Assembly: GCA_902500695.1 (NCBI GenBank)
Contig: CABVRQ010000001.1
Location: forward strand, 29,320 to 43,230
Length of the DNA stretch: 13,911 bases
Reading direction: 5' to 3'
From: an uncultured Nitrospira sp.
Lineage (GTDB): Bacteria; Nitrospirota; Nitrospiria; Nitrospirales; UBA8639
Shown: piece after piece, positions 1-5,493 of the stretch
Layout of the letters: each line of letters opens with the position of its first letter
How positions within the stretch are numbered: the stretch's first letter is position 1
The notes under the pieces: generated by a model
Databases searched by the model: none
Told to the model about the DNA's origin: nothing
Seen by the model: the letters and a program-made list of their open reading frames with translations, nothing else
Program-made: the position numbers and the translations under genes

Positions 1-180
1 TTGGGCGGATACATTAGCCCACCGGCTTCGTGAATGGCGGAAGACACCGAATCCCGCAACCACAAATTGAATAACCTGAAATTCCTCCTGACCGCTGCGG
101 ACGAATTCCTCAATTTCAGAGGATGAACCGGGATACAAAGAGTGGAGGACCTCATCGGTATTAGTACGTCGAGAGTGCAT
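1..180 (-). CDS. Possible partial protein, runs off the left edge
   Basis: A minus-strand frame stays open for 60 codons from an ATG at 178-180 to the window edge without a stop. A TTG one codon earlier (181-183) has a GAGG nine bases upstream, which would be the better-placed ribosome binding site. The visible protein begins MHSRRTNTDEVLHSLYPG and continues with an acidic, probably helical stretch. I recognise no family. The length is not far above chance for one open frame, and another frame on the plus strand is open for its first 22 codons (2-67), ending TTN-stop, so it could equally be the tail of an upstream gene. Low confidence; the sequence to the left of the window decides it. Confidence 0.28.
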   Translation of the reverse strand, partial: MHSRRTNTDEVLHSLYPGSSSEIEEFVRSGQEEFQVIQFVVAGFGVFRHSRSRWANVSAQ

Positions 181-530
181 CAACCATTTGATCCTCGTGG
201 ATGAATCTCACCGGCATTGTATCGCAAGAAACTCCTTGGCGGATTACCGTGTGTATGGCACCAATCTTTCTTTCATTCCATAAAGATGCCTCGGATGGAC
301 ACATGCCGGAATAAGCAAAAAGTGGTATGATCGGGGGGCTGCCTTTAGTCCGCGAACCTTATCACCACGGCACGAAGCGAGCTGCCTGACGATCTATTTC
401 GTCAATCCCCATCCCAATGGAGGGCTACCCGCAGGATGAATTTTCTGAAGGGACAGCATCATAAACTAAATATTCGAGACCCACAGATTGACCAGATCAC
501 AAACTGGTGACATTCATACCCGTCGGTCTA
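181..530. other. Non-coding stretch, no gene seen
   Basis: No frame of convincing length or composition lies between the possible partial gene at the left edge and the promoter of the first lipoprotein gene. A short ACCAG/CTGGT inverted repeat sits at 491-508. I see no RNA gene, repeat array or remnant of a recognisable protein here. Confidence 0.5.
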
Positions 531-560
531 TTGAGTCCATGTATGGCAATTTAATACAAT
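531..560 (+). promoter_or_regulatory. Probable sigma-70 promoter of the 619-1260 lipoprotein gene
   Basis: A -35 element TTGAGT (531-536, four of six consensus bases) and a -10 element TACAAT (555-560, five of six) are separated by 18 bases. Transcription would start near 567, leaving a leader of about 50 bases before the ATG at 619. This is the best promoter match I found in the window. It is a pattern match only. Confidence 0.5.
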
Positions 561-568
561 AAATTCCC

Positions 569-590
569 TTGTTCCCATTATCGGGAACAA
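569..590 (+). promoter_or_regulatory. Perfect 8-base dyad at the expected transcription start
   Basis: The arms TTGTTCCC (569-576) and GGGAACAA (583-590) are exact reverse complements around a six-base centre. The dyad begins about nine bases after the -10 element, so it could be an operator over the start site or a stem-loop at the very 5' end of the mRNA, which often protects transcripts from decay. There is no run of T after it, so it is not an intrinsic terminator. Confidence 0.45.
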
Positions 591-618
591 CCTGACAATT
601 TCTTTAAAAGGAGGCAGC

Positions 619-1260
619 ATGTTTAAGAGTATGGAGAAGTCTTTCAAGAACGGGACAGCCGGTCTGGCCTCAGTGGCGGTCGGTGCAATGCTTTTGGTTG
701 GATGCAGTACTTCTGGCTCTCTCCCGCCGAAGATTGCCAGTGGGTTGGACGGTCTACGGACCGAAGGAGTAACTGTCAGAGGACAGATTCAAAAAACAGT
801 GGGGACGCTCAAGGAACTCATGTCAAAACCCCAATCAGACTTATCGCCACAATATCAAAGCTTTTCTCATGAATTGGGCGTGTTGGGAGAAAGGATTGGA
901 GAGGCCAAGCGACAACGAACGGCGACCGAATCTGTGGTGAAGGATCAATTCATGGCATGGGATGAGAACCTCAAACAATTGAAAAATGAGGAGTCACGCC
1001 AACAAGCCGCCGCCCGGCGTTCCGACACGGACGCCACCTATTCTGATATTAACCAAAAGATCGCCGAGCTCAGGAAGGAAGCGACCCCCTTCATGACGGA
1101 TCTCAGAGATATCCGGCAGTACCTGGAGGGAGACCTCAGCAAGGAGGGTGTCGAGACCATGAAACCGACTGCCGACCGAGTATTTAATCGTGAAGCTTTC
1201 GTCCTCAAGCACCTGGATGATGTGATTGAGGGGCTTAACAACGCCATGAAGAGGAACTGA
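619..1260 (+). CDS. DUF2959-like outer-membrane or periplasmic lipoprotein
   Basis: This 213-residue protein has a lipoprotein signal: a basic N-terminus, a hydrophobic stretch and the lipobox LVGC with the acylated cysteine at residue 29. Serine at +2 suggests sorting to the outer membrane under the E. coli rule. The rest is almost wholly alpha-helical and charged, with likely coiled coils around residues 85-160, including KDQFMAWDENLKQL and a later FVLKHLDDVIEGLN near the C-terminus. This layout, length and the FLKH-type ending resemble DUF2959 proteins, a family of unknown role; the match is from memory of the family pattern. The start is fixed by AAAAGGAGG at 606-614, four bases before the ATG; the Met at codon 5 is too far from it. 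It stands alone on the plus strand and converges on the DUF3313 gene at 1679-2386. Function unknown. Confidence 0.85.
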   Translation: MFKSMEKSFKNGTAGLASVAVGAMLLVGCSTSGSLPPKIASGLDGLRTEGVTVRGQIQKTVGTLKELMSKPQSDLSPQYQSFSHELGVLGERIGEAKRQRTATESVVKDQFMAWDENLKQLKNEESRQQAAARRSDTDATYSDINQKIAELRKEATPFMTDLRDIRQYLEGDLSKEGVETMKPTADRVFNREAFVLKHLDDVIEGLNNAMKRN

Positions 1261-1329
1261 TATCTGGATAATTGAATTCCGGTTTTTCTACAGGCAATCT
1301 GCCCTGTGAGTATTCTGCCCTTTGAGATA

Positions 1330-1383
1330 AGAAAGCACTCCCCCTTTTTTTTGATTCCCGATAAGGAAGGGGGAGAGCTTTCT
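1330..1383. repeat. Long imperfect palindrome, 17-base arms
   Basis: The left arm AGAAAGCACTCCCCCTT (1330-1346) and right arm AAGGGGGAGAGCTTTCT (1367-1383) pair at 16 of 17 positions, with a 20-base loop that starts with a run of T. As RNA this would be a very stable hairpin. It lies 70 bases after the lipoprotein stop at 1260, but no T-tract follows it on either strand, so it is not a textbook intrinsic terminator. It could act as a 3' mRNA-protecting stem, or be one copy of a dispersed palindromic element. Confidence 0.6.
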
Positions 1384-1534
1384 CACTCCTCGTAACCCTC
1401 TCGCCGACAAAACCGCATCGGTTGATGTCACTAAGCATCCCGTCTTACAGGCTGTTGGCAATTTAACGAATAGTGGAGACTGAACTAACTGACAATTCAA
1501 CTGGCTAACAGTCATTGATTTGTCAATTATTAAG

Positions 1535-1570
1535 AATCTGGCCCCATGCGTACACGGAGCCAGATTTTGG
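1535..1570 (+). terminator. Possible terminator of the 619-1260 gene
   Basis: The arms AATCTGGCCCC (1535-1545) and GGAGCCAGATT (1556-1566) pair at 10 of 11 positions around a 10-base loop, and the right arm runs into TTTT. The T-tract is short and the site is about 275 bases after the stop codon, so read-through or a different terminator is possible. It sits between convergent genes, where terminators are expected. Confidence 0.4.
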
Positions 1571-1598
1571 TGAAGTTGCCGATCCCTTCTCAACTGAT

Positions 1599-1627
1599 AA
1601 AAAACCACCTGATGGAAATCAACCAGT
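1599..1627 (-). terminator. Probable intrinsic terminator of the 1679-2386 gene
   Basis: Read on the minus strand, the arms ACTGGTTGAT and ATCAGGTGGT pair with three wobbles and one mismatch around the tetraloop TTCC, and are followed at once by TTTTT. The structure begins 52 bases after the stop codon of the DUF3313 gene, the usual spacing for an intrinsic terminator. The stem is not GC-rich, so strength is uncertain. Confidence 0.5.
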
Positions 1628-1678
1628 TACCATGACAGGCATTCCTAGGCGCCGGATTCCTGCCTCCCCGTTCATCAT

Positions 1679-2386
1679 TCAATCTGGTGATTGACAGTCG
1701 GTGCCGTTTCGCTTGGTACATAGCCGCCAGCGAATCTTAGCCGCCCAATAGTCCATGATGTTTTCGACATCAGCCCAGTAGCCGAACCCTTTCCCCAGTT
1801 TCTTCGAGCCGGCGCGACGGTCGATCCCTGCTCCCAGCAGTTTCCCTGTTTGCGAATCTACGAGTCTGACTTCGACGCTGGCTCCTCCCACAAAAGCTTG
1901 TGTGCCGGTAGCCAGATTTTTTGCCTCGGAGGCCACGCGCGCCATGGGCACCACCGTTGAGGCCGCATCCATGACCGGCATGCCATGCTCAACATCGGTG
2001 AGAGCGGCCGAGAACCGCATGACACCAGGACCCGACTCGTGCACGAGGGTATAATCCTTGGCAAGCTGATCGGAAAGTTTTTGATAAAACGTATTAGCGA
2101 GGGCTCGAACGTCGTCCGGTGGCACCACTCCGGTATCTTTGGCTTGCGCGCCTTTTCCTAACCAGACAGTCACCGGCTCCAACATGATCTTATCATAGGT
2201 CTTAAGCCGGGCATCCGGATTCAAGTAGACGAGATTGGCTTCACCCTCTTTGCCCGGTTGCAATAAGGGGTAGGCATCTACCAGAAACCCGGTTTTGCCA
2301 ACATCCCCTTTGACCTGGTAGGTGTCGGCACACCCACCAACCCACACGACCATGCCAAGCACTCCGACCAGGAACTTCCAGTTCAT
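1679..2386 (-). CDS. DUF3313 family lipoprotein, copy A
   Basis: The 235-residue protein starts with a short lipoprotein signal ending in VGGC, which puts the acylated cysteine at residue 19. Family features in order are KTGFLVDAYPLLQPGKEGE, the NPD and YDKIMLEPVTVW segment near residues 56-74, VPPDDV, a DYTLV strand, the GPGVMR signature, an AFVGGASVEVRLVD strand, GIDRRAGSKKL and the ending YWAAKIRWRLC with a second cysteine nine residues on. I recognise this as DUF3313, a family of predicted envelope lipoproteins of unknown role. AAGGAGG at 2394-2400 fixes the start. It is a clear paralogue of the protein at 4508-5215, with the same motif order and length. The two terminal cysteines are conserved in both and could form a disulfide bond in the periplasm. 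It is monocistronic as far as can be seen. Confidence 0.88.
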   Translation of the reverse strand: MNWKFLVGVLGMVVWVGGCADTYQVKGDVGKTGFLVDAYPLLQPGKEGEANLVYLNPDARLKTYDKIMLEPVTVWLGKGAQAKDTGVVPPDDVRALANTFYQKLSDQLAKDYTLVHESGPGVMRFSAALTDVEHGMPVMDAASTVVPMARVASEAKNLATGTQAFVGGASVEVRLVDSQTGKLLGAGIDRRAGSKKLGKGFGYWADVENIMDYWAAKIRWRLCTKRNGTDCQSPD

Positions 2387-2406
2387 CGAGAGACCTCCTT
2401 CTCATT

Positions 2407-2429
2407 CACTCTTGGCCCATCCAGGAGTG
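2407..2429 (-). promoter_or_regulatory. Stem-loop in the leader of DUF3313 copy A
   Basis: On the minus strand the arms CACTCCTGG and CCAAGAGTG pair at eight of nine positions around a five-base loop. The stem ends seven bases before the AAGGAGG ribosome binding site (2394-2400), so it would sit directly against the site of ribosome loading. It may influence translation. No regulator or ligand can be inferred. Confidence 0.35.
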
Positions 2430-2975
2430 CGGAAAGATTGTGATTGCAGATTCATAGAGCGACATACTCACCCACGCAGCCGACAAAGCTTGCGTATGAG
2501 CTACGCCGAAGGGCCCCCCATGAACACCGTGTTACGTTATTGCACACGTATATTTACTCTCTAAAAATACTAGCATACCGGTCTGGTTGAATATACAAAT
2601 ATCCCCTTCCCGCTGTTTGTCAAACGAGAAATATCACGGCACTTCTCATTGCCACCCCGTGGCGTTGGAATGCCTTCTCCGTACAGTCAGGAAACTGTTC
2701 CACCAGTGATTCAACATCCTGACTATGATTTTATTCCCCCTCGCCCACACTTTTTCTGTTCATCACGACTCTGCACACAAGAAACTATTCCCCATCAGAA
2801 AACTCTACACAGATTAATAGGCCAAAGGAATTCGTTGTGCCAGGGCAAACTTCACTAACGCCCTGATTTTACTTTCAATTTGCCTATAGCGGGTCACTTT
2901 CCAGTTGGAGGGGACTCTTCACATTTTATTCCCATAGGTCAGTTTGAGCTGCACTTCCTTTTGAAACCAGACAGT
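2430..2975. other. Non-coding stretch between two lipoprotein genes
   Basis: No convincing gene is present. Plus-strand frames of 69-80 codons around 2322-2564 and 2649-2858 have proline- and histidine-rich translations without family features and no suitable ribosome binding site. A GTTTG/CAAAC palindrome with one central base lies near 2618, and AGTCAGG (2685-2691) is repeated inverted as CCTGACT (2718-2724). A hairpin at 2841-2865 is listed separately. Confidence 0.45.
2841..2865. terminator. Weak hairpin downstream of the small lipoprotein gene
   Basis: CAGGGC (2841-2846) and GCCCTG (2860-2865) form a six-pair GC-rich stem with a 13-base loop, 111 bases after the stop of the 2976-3263 gene. 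On the minus strand no T-tract follows; on the plus strand ATTTTACTTTC follows, but no plus-strand gene ends here. A termination role is possible but poorly supported. Confidence 0.22.
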
Positions 2976-3263
2976 TCACTCGACATATTCAAGTGTCCAA
3001 CCGTGATTTTGCAGGCATTCTTCCCTCAGCATATCCCCTCCGCCCCTGCGATAGTTTCTTGGTTGGACGGTTTCATCTTCCGGGCCAAAATGAGAAATCC
3101 CTGACTTATTAAAATGACGGTTCTCCCGATCACATTGAGTAATCGTTGAACGTAAGTCGGCCTCTGTCGCGCCAGGCTTAACCCATTGCTGTGTAGGACC
3201 GCAGGCTGACAGCAGGAGCAAACATAACCCCACCGATACCTGTACATTTAACTGTATATTCAT
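2976..3263 (-). CDS. Small two-cysteine lipoprotein, function unknown
   Basis: This 95-residue protein has a hydrophobic signal ending in the lipobox LSAC, with the acylated cysteine at residue 21. The n-region lacks Lys and Arg, which is unusual for a signal peptide. The mature part begins CGPTQQWVKPGATEADLR, then has Cys44 and Cys83 about 39 residues apart, with the ending ECLQNHGWTLEY. The pattern W-x-K-P-G-x-T, then Cys near a charged stretch, then C-x4-GW, is common among small envelope lipoproteins of unknown role; a disulfide between Cys44 and Cys83 is likely. GAGGT six bases before the ATG supports the start. It begins right after the last readable fragment of the broken beta-barrel gene, so it probably was, and may still be, cotranscribed with it. 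Confidence 0.72.
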   Translation of the reverse strand: MNIQLNVQVSVGLCLLLLSACGPTQQWVKPGATEADLRSTITQCDRENRHFNKSGISHFGPEDETVQPRNYRRGGGDMLREECLQNHGWTLEYVE

Positions 3264-3287
3264 TTCCTGACCTCACGCTGATGGTTA

Positions 3288-3910
3288 ACGATTCTCAATC
3301 AAGACTTTCCCAAATCCCTCCCCCACGAGCACCGCCCACTTATTCCCTTGCCCTCCGCCTCCCAATTAGTGACAAATAGGAAACGAAGTAGGATACCAGC
3401 CGTGCGGCAAATTGTAATGAACAAAATTTTAAAAAAGCAGACTCCGATCTTTGCGATCCTTATTCCCGGCAAACGACTAGGTCGTTGTTCGCCAGGAACC
3501 CCACCACCCAAGGATTTTGCATAATGGGTCTGTTGAGAAAAACAGAGACAGATTGATATCCCCTATTCCCCAGGTATCGCTATTGTGCGGAGATCCGGTT
3601 GTTTGATCACGAGCAGGATCATGCGCGCAATCAGGTTCCATTCATCAGGTAAGATTTATAGAATTAACCGGCTGAAAATTCAACATCTTTTTTGTCCGCT
3701 AGTTAGGCTCCAGCCAGGAATTCACGTGCCTTGAAAGGGAATATTGTTGATGAGATCCGCGACTGGATTTTGTGTCTTCTTGGCCAACTCCCCCCTTTCA
3801 CTTTCCTCCATCGCCTGAGATGGTGAAGGGCTCACCAGGAATCCCATCAACAGGCTGCCAACAAGGGAGTCGCTTCCATTTGCCGATTTTTTTGGCTTCA
3901 ATTGCGGCAT
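3288..3910 (-). pseudogene. Broken outer-membrane beta-barrel gene ('transporter'/'neuromedin U'-annotated family)
   Basis: Only the first 62 codons form an open frame: a signal peptide, then GELAKKTQNPVADLINNIPF, the typical start of a mature family of outer-membrane proteins annotated as 'transporter' or 'neuromedin U' and resembling MetA-pathway phenol-degradation porins. A TGA follows at 3722-3724. Reading on along the minus strand, collinear family fragments appear in other frames: RTKKMLNFQPVNSINLT (3648-3698), DEWNLIARMILLVIKQPDL (3590-3646), GDINLSLFFS (3534-3563), SFAGNKDRKDRSLLF (3432-3476), NFVHYNLPHGWYPTSFPI (3375-3428), VTNWEAEG (3350-3373) and NKWAVLVGEGFGKVLIENR (3288-3344). 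The order matches the family. Internal stops lie at 3699-3701, 3477-3479 and 3429-3431, there are several frame changes, about 40 residues seem deleted before SFAG, and the C-terminal strands are missing. I saw no ribosome binding site before the ATG. The family name is from memory; the fragmentation is seen directly. Confidence 0.82.
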
Positions 3911-4451
3911 TTTTTAGACAGTTCAAGTTAGCTGCTGTCCGATTAACAATACCTTTACGATTTAGTGCACCAGAGGATCGTGTCCGGATTGTTTCCTGGT
4001 CAAATCAGTTTTTTAAGAAGCTTTAAGAAGTGGAGCGGGGGAAAAGACCTTTAACTTCTGCGGGAAATTTACCGACCAAGCTCGCAGTCCTTTCTCCTTC
4101 GCCGCCTATTTCCCTTTCTTGCAATCGTCATCCTGCCAGCAGGTGGGGAGATTCATCCCCCCCTCCTTGTTCTACCTGCTTATCTGTGGCAGAGGGACAT
4201 TTCCCCGTCGGTCATACCGCAAGTTTGTGGCGGATCATCCGAAAGGAAGCCAGTATGAATTCCCGATAACCAATGTCGGGAATGGCTAAAGCGGGGATCT
4301 CCGCAATAGACCTTGTCCGAAATGACGCAATTAAGAGTTCTCGGTTTACCTGAGTGAACTCCGGACGGCCTCCTCTTCTTCACTCGTAACACATTCACCC
4401 TACATCCGACGCTGTGTGAGAGAGAATTTCTGGGCTTTTATAGATAAATTG
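3911..4451. other. Non-coding stretch upstream of the broken gene
   Basis: No believable gene lies here; plus-strand frames at 3772-4026 and 4030-4269 and a minus-strand frame at 4180-4398 have random-looking translations. The stretch contains inverted repeats: AGCAGGT (4138-4144) with ACCTGCT (4174-4180), enclosing GGGGA/TCCCC, and the dyads at 4259-4304 listed separately. Any promoter of the broken gene would be in this region; I could not identify one with confidence. Confidence 0.45.
4259..4304. repeat. Pair of dyads, candidate dispersed intergenic repeat
   Basis: ATTCCCGA (4259-4266) and TCGGGAAT (4276-4283) are perfect 8-base arms with a nine-base loop. Next to them lies the near-palindrome GCGGGGATCTCCGC (4291-4304). 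The 10-mer TTCCCGATAA seen here also occurs at 1355-1364 and, inverted, in the dyad at 569-590. Sequences of the form ATTCCCGA-loop-TCGGGAATG next to GC-rich inverted repeats are familiar to me as intergenic repeats in some genomes, but I cannot verify copy number here. Confidence 0.4.
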
Positions 4452-4476
4452 AAAAAGAGATCCCGCACTCTCTCTT
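4452..4476 (-). terminator. Probable intrinsic terminator of DUF3313 copy B
   Basis: On the minus strand AAGAGA and TCTCTT pair around a ten-base loop and are followed by TTT, giving a run of five T including the stem end. The structure starts 31 bases after the stop codon of the gene at 4508-5215. The stem is short and AT-rich, but position and T-run fit an intrinsic terminator. Confidence 0.48.
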
Positions 4477-4507
4477 CACTTCCCTCGTTTTTCACACAAT
4501 GATTTCC

Positions 4508-5215
4508 TTAGGATTCCGGTTCCACACAATTCGCATCGCCACGAAGCATGCACAATCGGTAGCGAACCGATGCTGCCCAATAAGTGTACGCTTGCTCCAC
4601 ATCATTCCATTTGTTAGTCATCCCGCTGAGATTTTTGGTCCCGCCCCGCCGGTCGACGGCCAAACCCAGAATTCTCCCGGTTCTGGCGTCGGTAAACTTG
4701 GCCTCTAAGCCGGCTGTTCCTACGAACCCAGGCTTACCTCCCACGATGAGACCCTTGGCTCCAGTCAAAATCCTGGTTTGAGGAATAATGGAGGTCACCA
4801 CATCTGCAACCGGGTTAGAAGCCTCCGCTTCCGTAATGGCAAAGGTGGCACGCATGACTCCGGGTCCAGGTTGAGTCACAAATGTATAGTCCAGGCTCAG
4901 AGCGTCATGCAGTTGGCCATAGGCAAATTCGGTCAGCTTCTGAAGATCTTCCGGAGGCACATCTTGGGTTTCGGGGTCTTTCCAGACTGAAACGGAATCA
5001 AGCATTATTTTTTTATAAGAGCGCCAGTCCACATCAGGATTGACGTAACGAAGGAGTGCTTCGTTTTTCCCGCCTTCTGTGAGCATGGCATGCTCACCTT
5101 TCGTAAGAAATCCTGATTCGACCACATCTCGCCGTTGTTGTGTCGCCGCACACCCCTGCAGAAAGAAAACAAAGAGGAACACAATCAACATTGTTTTCTG
5201 CATACTCTGTCTCAT
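4508..5215 (-). CDS. DUF3313 family lipoprotein, copy B
   Basis: The 235-residue protein has a classical lipoprotein signal, MRQSMQKTMLIVFLFVFFLQ followed by GC, so Cys22 is acylated. The mature chain shows the same order of DUF3313 motifs as the paralogue at 1679-2386: SGFL, RYVNPD, YKKIMLDSVSVW, VPPEDL, LDYTFV, GPGVMR, a FVGTAGLEAKFTD strand, VDRRGGTKNL, KWNDVE and YWAASVRYRLC, with a second cysteine eight residues later. Both copies happen to be 235 residues long. AAAGGAGG upstream of the ATG fixes the start. It is 278 bases downstream of pgi on the same strand, too far for tight coupling, so it likely has its own promoter. Its partner copy lies about 2.1 kb away, with the broken beta-barrel gene and the small lipoprotein in between. 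Function unknown. Confidence 0.88.
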   Translation of the reverse strand: MRQSMQKTMLIVFLFVFFLQGCAATQQRRDVVESGFLTKGEHAMLTEGGKNEALLRYVNPDVDWRSYKKIMLDSVSVWKDPETQDVPPEDLQKLTEFAYGQLHDALSLDYTFVTQPGPGVMRATFAITEAEASNPVADVVTSIIPQTRILTGAKGLIVGGKPGFVGTAGLEAKFTDARTGRILGLAVDRRGGTKNLSGMTNKWNDVEQAYTYWAASVRYRLCMLRGDANCVEPES

Positions 5216-5247
5216 AACTTCAACCCTCCTTTAATCAAGAAAAACAC

Positions 5248-5278
5248 ATTCGGAACTGCATGACACGATTCGGAATCG
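5248..5278. promoter_or_regulatory. Repeated ATTCGGAA motif with palindrome upstream of DUF3313 copy B
   Basis: ATTCGGAA occurs at 5248-5255 and again at 5268-5275, exactly 20 bases apart, close to two helical turns. The second copy lies inside the 13-base palindrome CGATTCGGAATCG (5266-5278). The pair sits upstream of the ribosome binding site of the 4508-5215 gene, where an operator would be expected. No cognate regulator is in the window, and promoter boxes could not be assigned. Confidence 0.35.
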
Positions 5279-5493
5279 AATTTTACCTCAAAAGGCTGAT
5301 CGAAAACATCAAAAACCGTACCTGCAAACGTGCAGATGAGTATTGATTGGATTTTTCCGTGATCCTTTTACGAGATGGTCTTGACCGTCACTGCCCCACG
5401 AGAAAGCCTCACACGTCTTTATTCAACCGTTCCATTTCCGATCCTAAAAAGAAATGAATTGTTGGGAAGATTTCAAGGCTTAAAATGGCAGCA

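Larger units (their letters stand above)
1261..1598. other. Convergent intergenic region with dyads and a short tandem repeat
   Basis: No credible gene lies here. The stretch holds an imperfect tandem duplication of a 12-mer, CTGCCCTGTGAG at 1299-1310 and CTGCCCTTTGAG at 1315-1326. It also holds a 17-base-arm palindrome at 1330-1383 and a hairpin at 1535-1566, listed separately. A 106-codon minus-strand frame at 1288-1608 has a composition unlike a real protein and no usable ribosome binding site, so I do not call it. Confidence 0.5.

Noticed and set aside
1330..1383. Intrinsic terminator reading of the long palindrome
   Set aside because: The T-run is in the loop, not after the stem, on either strand; kept only as a palindrome.
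1288..1608. 106-codon minus-strand open frame between convergent genes
   Set aside because: No ribosome binding site, no family features, and it overlaps a long palindrome and probable terminators.
4030..4269. 79-codon plus-strand open frame
   Set aside because: Proline- and serine-rich random composition, no signal or motif, and it overlaps the dyads of a possible repeat.
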